Origin: Clostridia bacterium
Lineage (GTDB): Bacteria > Bacillota > Clostridia > Christensenellales > UBA1242
Assembly: GCA_017408305.1 (NCBI GenBank)
Contig: JAFQUU010000027.1
Coordinates: 1 to 14,465 of the forward strand
Direction of reading: 5' to 3'
Length of the DNA stretch: 14,465 nucleotides
The position numbers and the translations under genes are program-made. The notes beneath the pieces are model-generated. The model made no database searches. It had not been told where the DNA came from and saw only the letters and a program-made list of their open reading frames with translations. Below, one piece after another: positions 6,588-14,127 of this stretch (its first letter is position 1; each line of letters begins with the position of its first letter).

Positions 6588-7877
6588 TTAAGATGTTAAA
6601 ATTGGATTTATTGTCATTCTAAATTCAATTTCGCTGAGATAATCTTCTGGATTTGCAAGTCCTTCATGCCAGTCCCTAAATTTTTTGCCTTGTTGGTTGT
6701 TTAGGGTTGCATAGACGCCAAAAACATCAGTTTTGTCGGCAATGATTTTTTGTAAAAACAAAGCAACTTTGCCTCTTAAAGTTTGTGAAATAGCGTTTTT
6801 TAGTTCTGTGCTTAAAGGGTTTATGTCGTTGTAGTAATACTCCTTATAAATTTCTTCACCCATAACAGATTCAAGTGCAAGCGAAACAAGCGAGTCAATC
6901 TCAAAAACAGGTTTGTTGTTTTCAAAACTTGTTACAAAAGCCAGTTTGTTTGTAATGATATTGAATTCAAGACTTGCGTTTTGAAAGTGCTGGTCTGTAA
7001 AGTTTTCAATCGTAAAATAAATGTTGTGAGAGCCGTTTGTTACAAGGTTAAACCCTAAAACATCTTGGCTTTCCAAGGTGTCCAAATACTTACCTTTTTT
7101 AATGAGCCCTATTTTACTTAAACTTTTTATGCGTTTTGGGCCAGTGTCTTCGCCACTGGTTGCAGGTTTTCCAGAGTTGCCACCTGTGGAAGCAGGGCTT
7201 GTGCCACCACTGCCACCACTCGAGCCACCACCTCCACCACCCCCACTTTGCAGTGTTTGTTCGCCGTCTGGGTTGAGTTCAAGTTCTGCCATGGCAATCA
7301 TGGATGTTTGGGAAGGTCCAAAATACCCCTTAAAAAAACTTTCAAGATTGCTGTCTGAAAAATAGGTGTTTTTTGCGTTGTAAATCAAAACTTCTTCTAG
7401 GCCATAACCAGATGAATTTATGCGTTCTTTTTCAAAATTCAAAAGGTCCTTTGCTTTGCCGGTGGTGCAAATCACAAAAGTGTCGTTTGCAACATTGGGG
7501 TCGCGATAGAAATAGTCAAGATATTTTTGAAGACCTGATTCGGCAAGTTCTTGGCTTACAACAATGGTTGTTGTGTGTGTTAATGCACTTTGTCTGCCTG
7601 TGATACTGCTGATATTGAATAGTGCAAGTGCAACATTTGGTGCAGTGGTTGAGGTTACGATATAAGTTTTTTTGTACTTGTCGTTTTGACTAGACACATG
7701 ACTAAGCACCGAAAGTTCAATTCCGTTTTCTGCAAGGTCCACGCCAACAGAAGCAATGTGTTGGCGTTCAACGCCCTCGGGTGGTGCAGAAATGCTGGTT
7801 GGCAAATACACAATCAAAATAAAGATAAGAACCAAAATTATGGGTTTTGAAATCAGTGCCATTACTTTGTTTTTCAT
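6588..7877 (-). CDS. gerAC: Ger(x)C-family germinant-receptor C subunit without lipobox
   Basis: A 429-aa protein, longer than the roughly 370-400 usual for the family. The third cistron of the ger operon, it overlaps gerB by 4 nt (ATGA). Family features: an export signal (about 11-30), a domain opening VERQHIASVGVDL where relatives have W-D-x-R-E-I-x-x-L-G, the TGRQSALTHTTTIVVSQELAESG segment at about 93-115 (key residues G94, H101, S108), and a C-terminal domain ending in FRMTINP. Ger(x)C proteins are normally lipoproteins on the outer face of the spore inner membrane. Here no cysteine follows the signal; the region reads LPTSISAPPEG, and the only Cys is at 137. It may be cleaved after Ala31 or stay as a signal anchor. 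Residues 210-247 form a Gly/Ser/Thr linker between the domains. The symbol denotes family, not strict orthology. Confidence 0.88.
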   Translation of the reverse strand: MKNKVMALISKPIILVLIFILIVYLPTSISAPPEGVERQHIASVGVDLAENGIELSVLSHVSSQNDKYKKTYIVTSTTAPNVALALFNISSITGRQSALTHTTTIVVSQELAESGLQKYLDYFYRDPNVANDTFVICTTGKAKDLLNFEKERINSSGYGLEEVLIYNAKNTYFSDSNLESFFKGYFGPSQTSMIAMAELELNPDGEQTLQSGGGGGGGSSGGSGGTSPASTGGNSGKPATSGEDTGPKRIKSLSKIGLIKKGKYLDTLESQDVLGFNLVTNGSHNIYFTIENFTDQHFQNASLEFNIITNKLAFVTSFENNKPVFEIDSLVSLALESVMGEEIYKEYYYNDINPLSTELKNAISQTLRGKVALFLQKIIADKTDVFGVYATLNNQQGKKFRDWHEGLANPEDYLSEIEFRMTINPILTS

Positions 7878-8962
7878 TTAGCACCTCGCTTTTTCTTGTA
7901 GGTCAGTCCAAAAATCACAAACAAGATTGGTATAACCACGCTTATGAATATTGAAAAATATGTCAGGTAGTTAGAATAAAAAATTACAAGGTTGTTTGCG
8001 TTGTTGAAAACAATGTAGGCCATAAGCACCAAAACGATGTTGATTACAATCAGTGGTTGTGCTTTGTGCCCAAAAGGCAAAACTTGTTTTAAGGAGTCGC
8101 TGGCACAATAAATCATCATGCCAATTTGAAAATAGATTATAAACATTATGGCACTTATTGGCACAATGTCGAACTTGCCAACTGTGCCGTATTCACTGAC
8201 AAACTGGATAATGTCAAGCAGTGCATATGTGTGTGCAAAAGAGGTTGTTTGAAAAGTTATGAAATATACAACAAAAACCCCAAGCACCAAAGCAAATGAG
8301 AAAAGGGTGTATCCTATCAGTTGCTTTGGCGTTTTTTCATCAAACTGCACTTTGTCTATGATGTACATAAAAAACAGTAGGTCTCCAAACCAAAAAGTGT
8401 AGCGATAAGTGGCTTCCAAAAATCCAGAAAAACCGTTTGATGTGATAACCGAAAAAGAAAGGTTGTCACTGCTAACCACGCACACCAAAAGGCACACCAC
8501 GATAAGAGCCATAATAAGCACATAAAAAATTTCAAGCGTTCTGCCAACTGCTTTAATGCCTTTATAGGCAAACGCTGTTACTGGTGGCAATATGCAAACC
8601 AAAAAAATTGCAACGGTTGCCTCGGTGTATAGGCTTCTTTTAAGAAACGAAAAACTTTCTTGCAAAAGGTAAATTGCTTTTAAAAGGAAAAATAAAAATA
8701 ATAAAAAAATAATTATTTTTGTAAAAGTTTTACCAATTTTATTTTCAAAAAAATTAAAAAATGAAATATTTTTATTTTTTTTCTTTATTTTTATTAAAAA
8801 TAATAAAAAAATAAATTCAAGAAGAAAAATAATTAAAACGCTTAAAATGCCACCTGCATTGTTTGAAGAGTATAAAAGTGAAGGCAAAACCAAAAGTTTT
8901 GATGCAAGAATCATAACTGAACAAAACAAACTGCATTGTCTGCCTGTAAGTGTATTGGTCAT
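7874..8962 (-). CDS. gerAB: GerB-family spore germination permease
   Basis: A 362-aa integral membrane protein with about ten spans, of the endospore germination permease family (APC superfamily). In the receptor complex this subunit is the one that senses small germinants such as amino acids. It is predicted to lie in the spore inner membrane with the A and C subunits. Length matches the usual 360-370. It overlaps gerA at its start and gerC at its end, each by 4 nt, so the three subunits are translationally coupled. The segment coding about residues 48-94 (8681-8825) is extremely AT-rich and has become dominated by Phe, Leu, Ile, Lys and Asn, while flanking spans have ordinary composition. 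The germinant cannot be read from the sequence. Confidence 0.9.
   Translation of the reverse strand: MTNTLTGRQCSLFCSVMILASKLLVLPSLLYSSNNAGGILSVLIIFLLEFIFLLFLIKIKKKNKNISFFNFFENKIGKTFTKIIIFLLFLFFLLKAIYLLQESFSFLKRSLYTEATVAIFLVCILPPVTAFAYKGIKAVGRTLEIFYVLIMALIVVCLLVCVVSSDNLSFSVITSNGFSGFLEATYRYTFWFGDLLFFMYIIDKVQFDEKTPKQLIGYTLFSFALVLGVFVVYFITFQTTSFAHTYALLDIIQFVSEYGTVGKFDIVPISAIMFIIYFQIGMMIYCASDSLKQVLPFGHKAQPLIVINIVLVLMAYIVFNNANNLVIFYSNYLTYFSIFISVVIPILFVIFGLTYKKKRGAK
8681..8825. other. Extreme AT patch inside the germination permease gene
   Basis: From 8701 to 8820 I count only 8 G or C in 120 bases, far below the surrounding gene. The frame stays open through the patch. It contains a 19-base string, taaaaaaataattattttt (8702-8720), that recurs exactly at 11251-11269 between secA and the Fn3-like gene. 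Confidence 0.8.
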
Positions 8963-10401
8963 TTTTTCACCTTCTTTTTGCTTTGGCGTGTTTTGTTGTT
9001 TGTGCGTATGCTTTCGGGGCGTCTTTTCATTTTGGGAAGGGGGTTAAGAAGCAGTCCATCCTTAAGGTCGGCTTTTTTTCTTGGTGCATATGGTGCAAGG
9101 TATGATGTGCCGTATTGGTTAAGTGATGCAAGATAATGCACAAAATAAAGCGTACAGCCAACAATCCCCAAAATGCCAACTGTGCCACCAACAATCAAAA
9201 ACAATGCCCGAAGAAGCGTTACTTGTGCAATTTGGTCTGCAATTGTGTAAACGGCAATAATGCTCATTGCAATAATAATCACTCCTGGTGGCGAAATCAG
9301 TCCAGCACTTACACCAGTTTGTCCTAGGATTAACGCACCCACAATGCTTGTTGCAAGGCCAAGATATTGTGGCAGTCTTAGGCTGACTTCGTACAAAATT
9401 TGAAACAAAATCAAAATAAACAAAATTTCCATAAAGGGCGTAAAGGGCAGGCCTTCTGTGGTGTTTGAAATTGTGATTAAAAACCTTAGTGGCAAAACCT
9501 TAAAGTGATAAAGTCGAAGTGATAGATACAGTCCTGGAAGCACAACTGCAATAAAAAGCCCAAGCAGTCTTAGCACCCTTAAAAAACTTGAGTAGACGGC
9601 GTTGGTGTAGTAGTCGTTGGAGTTTTGTAAGTCCTCAAACACCATAAACGGAAGTGTAAGGGCAATGGGTGAGCCATCAACCAAAATTGCAACTCGTCCT
9701 TCCAAAAGTTTTGCTGTTACGATGTCTGGTTTTTCTGCAAGCCCTGCACGCTTGAAAATTGTGTTTTTGCCCTGAAAGTACGCCAAAATATAACTGCTGT
9801 CAATTACGCCATCAATGTTTATGCTTTCAATTTTTTTGCAAATTTCTTTTACGGTTTGTTTGCTTGCAATGCCATCAAGATGGCAAACCAAAATTTTTGT
9901 TTTTGTGTGTCTGCCAACCATAAAATTTTGAACAACAAAACTTGGGCTGGGCAGGCGTTTACGAAGCATTGCAATGTTTATGGCAACATTTTCTGTAAAG
10001 CCCATGCGTGGTCCGTAAATAACTGCAGAGGTTGGTGGTTCTGCAGGGCTTCTTGCTGGCACATTTTTTATGTCAACTAAAAGGCAAGTGCTGTCGCCCT
10101 CCAAAAAAAGTGCAACTTTGCCATCAAGCACCCCGTCCAAAACTTTTTTTTCTTCGGTTTCAAGTGTCATGTCAGCAAGCCTAATCACATCATCTTTAAG
10201 CATTTTAGTGTTTTCAATTGATTTTGCATTATAGATTGGGTTTAAAAGTGCAAGGGGAAGAAGGTCGTTGTTTACCAAACTTTTTATGTATAAAATTGCC
10301 AAACCTTTGTTTGCAACAGTAAAAGATTTGTCTATAACATCAAAACAGTTGTTAAGTTTTTGTTTTAAAACCTCAATATTTTTTGTGCAAGAAAAAAACA
10401 T
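8959..10401 (-). CDS. gerAA: GerA-family germinant-receptor A subunit
   Basis: A 480-aa protein. A large hydrophilic N-terminal domain (1-265) carries the family motifs EPPTSAVIYGPRMGFTENV (121-139) and LLEGRVAILVDGSPIALTLP (232-251). Membrane spans begin at about 275 and run to about 425. A strongly basic tail follows (about 440-480). GerA-type subunits assemble in the spore inner membrane with B and C subunits and are thought to form the ion-release channel that answers germinant binding. The start is supported by AAAGGG 5 nt before the ATG. First gene of the gerA-gerB-gerC operon, overlapping gerB by 4 nt (ATGA). The ATG itself lies in the arm of a hairpin and next to a sigma-G-like promoter (see those entries). 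Family certain; which receptor class it belongs to is not. Confidence 0.93.
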   Translation of the reverse strand: MFFSCTKNIEVLKQKLNNCFDVIDKSFTVANKGLAILYIKSLVNNDLLPLALLNPIYNAKSIENTKMLKDDVIRLADMTLETEEKKVLDGVLDGKVALFLEGDSTCLLVDIKNVPARSPAEPPTSAVIYGPRMGFTENVAINIAMLRKRLPSPSFVVQNFMVGRHTKTKILVCHLDGIASKQTVKEICKKIESINIDGVIDSSYILAYFQGKNTIFKRAGLAEKPDIVTAKLLEGRVAILVDGSPIALTLPFMVFEDLQNSNDYYTNAVYSSFLRVLRLLGLFIAVVLPGLYLSLRLYHFKVLPLRFLITISNTTEGLPFTPFMEILFILILFQILYEVSLRLPQYLGLATSIVGALILGQTGVSAGLISPPGVIIIAMSIIAVYTIADQIAQVTLLRALFLIVGGTVGILGIVGCTLYFVHYLASLNQYGTSYLAPYAPRKKADLKDGLLLNPLPKMKRRPESIRTNNKTRQSKKKVKK

Positions 10402-10426
10402 ACTATCCCTTTGAAATAGTATGTTT
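10396..10426 (-). terminator. Terminator-like hairpin overlapping the gerA start codon
   Basis: An 11-bp perfect inverted repeat (10396-10406 with 10416-10426, arms AAACATACTAT / ATAGTATGTTT) has a 9-nt loop. On the minus strand the loop holds the gerA ribosome binding site AAAGGG, the 3' arm holds the ATG, and a run of seven T follows. It can end transcripts of the upstream Fn3-like gene, block gerA translation from read-through RNA, or both. The stem has only two G:C pairs, so strength is uncertain. Confidence 0.55.
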
Positions 10427-10446
10427 GTTTGAAAAAATTTTTATTC
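10417..10446 (-). promoter_or_regulatory. Sigma-G-type forespore promoter of the ger operon
   Basis: On the minus strand, GAATA (10446-10442) is followed by exactly 18 nt and then CATACTA (10423-10417). This matches the Bacillus sigma-G consensus as I recall it (GHATR-N18-CATXHTA) at every defined base. ger operons are known sigma-G targets in Bacillus. The predicted start is near 10410-10412, giving a leader of only about 10 nt that begins at the AAAGGG site. The -35 overlaps the last codons of the upstream gene. Confidence 0.55.
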
Positions 10447-11127
10447 AACAACATATATGATTTGCTGGCTTAGAACTGGCAAATAATATTCGTTGTCAAG
10501 TTCGGTGATTTGCACGCACAAACTGTACGCACCTTTTTGTGTTATCACTGTGCTAAGGTCAAACCAAAGGTTTGCAAGCCCATGCTTGTTGTTGTGAACA
10601 GTGGTGAAGTTTGTGGAAGTTTTGATTTCGTTTCCAAGTGTATAATGGAGAGTGTATTTTAGATTGAGTGTGTCTTCGTAGTGGTCAAAAGTGTTTACAA
10701 AAAGTTTGCCTTGGTTTTCGCCTGTGCCAAGTGTAAGTTCTGGTGCGTTAAGTGTTATGGTTGACTTATATGTTATTGTGGCTTTTGGACTTTTGTGGTT
10801 TTTGTTTGCACCTACATACTGGCAAACAATGCTGTATGTGGTTGCATCTGCCAAAATGGTGTTTGCATTAAATTCGTTGGCTGGGCTTTGGGTGTCGTGG
10901 CTTGTGGTTTCTCCTGCTTTTTGCACAGAGAAAAGATAGCCACTTGCATCAGAGTGTCTGTCAACATAAATCTTTTTTGTGCCATCTGCAAATTCAATCA
11001 CTTGTAGGCCCGTTGGAGTGTCCAGAGTTGGTTGTTTTGGCCCTAAAACACCCAAGCCCAAAATGCCAACACCCACTGCCAAAATGGCAACAATTACAAT
11101 TATGGCAATTATTACTTTCTTTTTCAT
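10441..11127 (-). CDS. Membrane-anchored extracellular protein with two Fn3-like modules
   Basis: A 228-aa protein. A Lys-rich start and one hydrophobic span (about 5-30) are followed by an ectodomain. Two beta-rich modules look like fibronectin type III domains. The first opens LDTPTGLQVIEFADG and has the D-A-S-G-Y-x-F-x-V strand and YSIVCQYVG. The second opens LNAPELTLG and has LKYTLHYTLG and YSLCVQI. Domain naming rests on pattern only. There is no sorting signal, lipobox or catalytic motif. It lies between secA and the ger operon on the same strand; the hairpin at 10396-10426 probably separates it from gerA. No convincing ribosome binding site precedes the ATG at 11127. Function unknown, possibly adhesion or envelope binding. 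Confidence 0.7.
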   Translation of the reverse strand: MKKKVIIAIIVIVAILAVGVGILGLGVLGPKQPTLDTPTGLQVIEFADGTKKIYVDRHSDASGYLFSVQKAGETTSHDTQSPANEFNANTILADATTYSIVCQYVGANKNHKSPKATITYKSTITLNAPELTLGTGENQGKLFVNTFDHYEDTLNLKYTLHYTLGNEIKTSTNFTTVHNNKHGLANLWFDLSTVITQKGAYSLCVQITELDNEYYLPVLSQQIIYVVE

Positions 11128-11134
11128 TGATTAT

Positions 11135-11164
11135 AGTTTATCACTTTTTTTAAATTAAAGTCAA
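11135..11164 (-). promoter_or_regulatory. Possible promoter of the Fn3-like gene
   Basis: On the minus strand, TTGACT (11164-11159) lies 18 nt before TAAACT (11140-11135). A TATAAT (11135-11130) is also present but 23 nt from the -35 and almost on the ATG. Either choice gives a very short leader without a Shine-Dalgarno site. Confidence 0.35.
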
Positions 11165-11253
11165 ATTTTTATGATTGCAACTTAAAAAATATTATTCGTA
11201 AGTAAAACAGGAAAAGCAATAAACAAAATTAAAAAATATTTAAAAATAAATAA

Positions 11254-11289
11254 AAAAATAATTATTTTTATTCCAAAATAATTATTTTT
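11254..11289 (-). terminator. All-A:U terminator-like hairpin after secA (two 14-nt palindromes)
   Basis: The palindrome aaaataattatttt occurs twice (11255-11268 and 11275-11288), six bases apart, inside an 18-bp direct repeat. Because each copy is self-complementary, the two can pair as a stem of about 15 bp with a 6-nt loop. On the minus strand a T-rich tract follows. It lies about 20 nt after the secA stop and is the only terminator candidate there. Confidence 0.45.
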
Positions 11290-11307
11290 ATTAAAATTTA
11301 ATTGTTT

Positions 11308-14010
11308 TTATTTTCCACAGCAATTTTTATATTTTTTTCCACTTCCACAAGGGCAAAGGTCATTTCTGCCAATGGTTGTTTCTTTTTTTGCTTGGGTGGT
11401 TTCTTGACTGCCACCACTTGTTTTAAGAGTTGTGCCACTTTCAACAACATCAATTGGCTTAAAGATTGGTTGTTGTGTTTGGCTTACATTAACTCTTATG
11501 TTTGCATTAAGGGCGTGCATACAAGTGTCTTCTTGGATTTCTTCAACCATTTTGTCAAACAGTTCAAATCCTTCACGCTTGTAGGCAACAATTGGGTCCT
11601 GCTGACCGTATTGGCGAAGAAGAATTTCGTTTTTCATAATTGACATTTGGTCAATATGGTCCATCCATTTTTGGTCAACATTCATAATCAAAATCATGCG
11701 TTCAAAGTCTTCAAAGTTCCAGCCACTGATTTCAAATTGTGCCCTTCTGTCATCAAGGCGTGCGTTAAGCACCTTCACAATTTTTTCGATAAGTTCTTCA
11801 GGTTCGCAGTCATCAACAAATTCTGGTGTTACAAGGTTTGTGCCTTTTGGCAAAAGTTTGTCTTCAAGGCCGTTGTTAAGTGCAGTTAAGTCCCAATCAT
11901 AACTTGGTTTGTTATAGTCGATATATGTTCTTACGATACTTGTAACATAGTCTGGGAACATCATTGTGATTTGTTTGTCAACATCTTCGCCATCAATAAT
12001 TTTGTTGCGTTCTGCATAAATAAGTTCGCGTTGTTTGTTGATTACATCATCAAATTGAATAAGGTTTTTACGCTGTGCATAGTTTTGGTTTTCAATGCGT
12101 TTTTGGGCTTTTTCAATTTGTTTTGAAAGCATACGCATTTGAAGTGGTGTGTTGTCATCAACCTTTAAAAATGTTGCAACTTTTTTAAGCCACTCGCCAC
12201 CAAACCTACGCATAAGGTCGTCTTCAAGGGCGATGAAGAACACGCTTGAGCCAGGGTCGCCTTGGCGTGCTGCACGCCCACGAAGTTGGTTGTCGATACG
12301 CCTTGATTCGTGGCGTTCTGTACCGATTGTGTGAAGTCCACCCAGTGCAACAACTTCTTCACGGTTTTTGTCTGTTTCGGCCTTAAATTCGGCATAGTAT
12401 TTTTGATATGTTTCGCGTGCATGAAGTTGTTCTTCTGTTAGATTTTGTGCAACAAAACTTGTTGCAATGTCAATTTCTTCATCAGTAAAGTTTTCGTTTT
12501 TCATGCGTTCTTTGGTTAAAAACTCTGCGTTTCCACCAAGCAAAATGTCAGTACCACGACCAGCCATGTTTGTTGCAATTGTTACTTTGCCTTTTTTGCC
12601 GGCCTGTGCAATGATGGCACTTTCTTGTTCGTGGTTTTTGGCGTTAAGCACAGTATGTTCTATGCCACGCTTTTTAAGGTATGACGACAAAAGTTCACTT
12701 TTTTCGATAGACACAGTGCCGATAAGGATTGGTCTGCCTGTTGCATGGACTTCTTCAACCTCATCTGCAACGGCGTTAAATTTTCCATTTACGGTTGTAT
12801 AGACAATGTCTGGTTCATCACGCCTTATGTTTGTGCGGTTTGGTGGTATGCTTACAACATCAAGTTTGTAGATGCCGTTAAATTCTGCTTCTTCGGTTTT
12901 TGCAGTACCTGTCATACCACTAAGTTTTTTGTAAAGACGGAAATAGTTTTGGAAAGTAATTGTTGCAAGTGTTTTGTTTTCGTTTTGAATTTTTACGCCT
13001 TCTTTGGCTTCGATTGCTTGGTGAAGACCCTCACTAAAACGCCTGCCCACCATAAGACGACCAGTAAATTCATCAACAATCAAAATTTCATCATCTTTTA
13101 CGATATAGTTTTCATCGCGTTTCATGATGTAGTTTGCTTGAAGAGCGTTCATGATGTGGTGGTTAAGTTCTGTACACTCAATGTCTGCAAGGTTGTCAAT
13201 GCCAAAAAATCTTTCTGCCTTGTTTGTGCCTTCTTCGGTTAAGTGAATGCGTTTTTCTTTAAGTTCAATATGATAGTCAACTTCGTTCTTAAGTCCCACA
13301 ACAAATTTTTGTGCAGTGTAGTACATCTCACTAGACTTAATGCCTGCACCACTAATAATGAGTGGCATTCTGGCTTCGTCAATCAAGATGTTATCCACTT
13401 CATCCACAATGGCAAAGTTGTGGCCACGCTGAACGCGTTGGTTTGGTGCCTGTGCCATGTTATCGCGAAGATAGTCAAAGCCAAGTTCGTTGTTTGTGGC
13501 ATAAGTGATGTCGGCTCTATACGCTTCTTGGCGTTTGTGGAAAGGCATGCCACTGTAAACATAACCAACCGTAAGCCCCAAAAATTTGTGCACCTTGCCC
13601 ATCCACTCACTGTCACGCCTAGACAAATATTCGTTGACAGTAACCACATGCACACCTTTGCCAGAAAGTGCATTAAGGTATGCTGGCAGTGTTGACACAA
13701 GGGTTTTACCTTCACCAGTTGCCATTTCGGCAATTCTGCCTTGGTGAAGGGCAATGCCACCCAAGATTTGCACATAAAAGTGCTTCATCTTTAAAACACG
13801 CCACGCACCCTCACGGCAAGTTGCAAAAGCATCTGGCAAAATGTCATCAAGAGTTTCGCCGTTTGCGAGGCGATTTTTTAAAACATTTGTTTGGTTTTGA
13901 AGTTCTTCATCTGTCATTGCAGTATATTTTTCATCAAGTGCAATAACTTGGTCTGCAATTTTGCGAAGTTTTTTCAAACTGATATTGTTTGCTGAAGTAA
14001 ATAATCCCAC
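11308..14010 (-). CDS. secA: Preprotein translocase motor ATPase SecA
   Basis: A 900-aa cytosolic ATPase that drives unfolded preproteins through the SecYEG channel. Visible motifs: Walker A ATGEGKT (97-103), DEVDNILIDEAR (203-214, the DEAD-like Walker B), the FQNYFRLYKKLSGMTGTAKTE region near 350-370 (key residues F-R-x-Y, GMTGT), NMAGRGTDILLGG of the second nucleotide-binding fold, and RRIDNQLRGRAARQGDPGSS (key residues Q-L-R-G-R-x-x-R-Q-G-D). The C-terminal zinc motif has Cys886, Cys888, Cys897 and Cys898 in CPCGSGKKYKNCC. It is about 60 residues longer than B. subtilis SecA. The start is GTG at 14010, supported by AGGAG (14024-14020) 9 nt upstream. Single gene with its own promoter and terminators on both sides. 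Identification certain. Confidence 0.98.
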   Translation of the reverse strand: MGLFTSANNISLKKLRKIADQVIALDEKYTAMTDEELQNQTNVLKNRLANGETLDDILPDAFATCREGAWRVLKMKHFYVQILGGIALHQGRIAEMATGEGKTLVSTLPAYLNALSGKGVHVVTVNEYLSRRDSEWMGKVHKFLGLTVGYVYSGMPFHKRQEAYRADITYATNNELGFDYLRDNMAQAPNQRVQRGHNFAIVDEVDNILIDEARMPLIISGAGIKSSEMYYTAQKFVVGLKNEVDYHIELKEKRIHLTEEGTNKAERFFGIDNLADIECTELNHHIMNALQANYIMKRDENYIVKDDEILIVDEFTGRLMVGRRFSEGLHQAIEAKEGVKIQNENKTLATITFQNYFRLYKKLSGMTGTAKTEEAEFNGIYKLDVVSIPPNRTNIRRDEPDIVYTTVNGKFNAVADEVEEVHATGRPILIGTVSIEKSELLSSYLKKRGIEHTVLNAKNHEQESAIIAQAGKKGKVTIATNMAGRGTDILLGGNAEFLTKERMKNENFTDEEIDIATSFVAQNLTEEQLHARETYQKYYAEFKAETDKNREEVVALGGLHTIGTERHESRRIDNQLRGRAARQGDPGSSVFFIALEDDLMRRFGGEWLKKVATFLKVDDNTPLQMRMLSKQIEKAQKRIENQNYAQRKNLIQFDDVINKQRELIYAERNKIIDGEDVDKQITMMFPDYVTSIVRTYIDYNKPSYDWDLTALNNGLEDKLLPKGTNLVTPEFVDDCEPEELIEKIVKVLNARLDDRRAQFEISGWNFEDFERMILIMNVDQKWMDHIDQMSIMKNEILLRQYGQQDPIVAYKREGFELFDKMVEEIQEDTCMHALNANIRVNVSQTQQPIFKPIDVVESGTTLKTSGGSQETTQAKKETTIGRNDLCPCGSGKKYKNCCGK

Positions 14011-14034
14011 TTATATAATCTCCTAATAGAGTAG

Positions 14035-14063
14035 AGTTTACCCAATTTTGCCCGAAAAAGCAA
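14035..14063 (-). promoter_or_regulatory. Probable secA promoter
   Basis: On the minus strand, TTGCTT (14063-14058) lies 17 nt before TAAACT (14040-14035), a moderate sigma-A match. It lies between the terminator at 14085-14120 and the secA ribosome binding site, where a promoter is required if the terminator works. Confidence 0.45.
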
Positions 14064-14084
14064 CTATTTACTTGAAATTACCTT

Positions 14085-14120
14085 TAAAAACAAAAAGGCA
14101 AGGGCTTAAAACCCGTGCCT
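14085..14120 (-). terminator. Rho-independent terminator of the ABC ATPase gene
   Basis: On the minus strand, AGGCACGGG pairs with CCCTTGCCT (one internal C/T mismatch, 7-nt loop; 14096-14120), followed by TTTTTGTTTTT (14095-14085). It starts 8 nt after the ABC gene's TAA (14130-14128) and has the most GC-rich stem in the window. Confidence 0.88.
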
Positions 14121-14127
14121 AAGTATT

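Noticed and set aside
7078..7365. Plus-strand open frame with a proline-rich stretch
   Set aside because: The prolines are the complement of the Gly-rich linker codons of the GerC-family gene; there is no start signal.
11251..11292. Direct repeats as a CRISPR array or insertion-sequence end
   Set aside because: Only two copies with a 20-bp period, purely A/T, no spacers, no target duplication and no cas or transposase gene.
12467..13695. Several plus-strand open frames of 110-165 codons
   Set aside because: All lie antisense within secA, which has complete motifs in its own frame.
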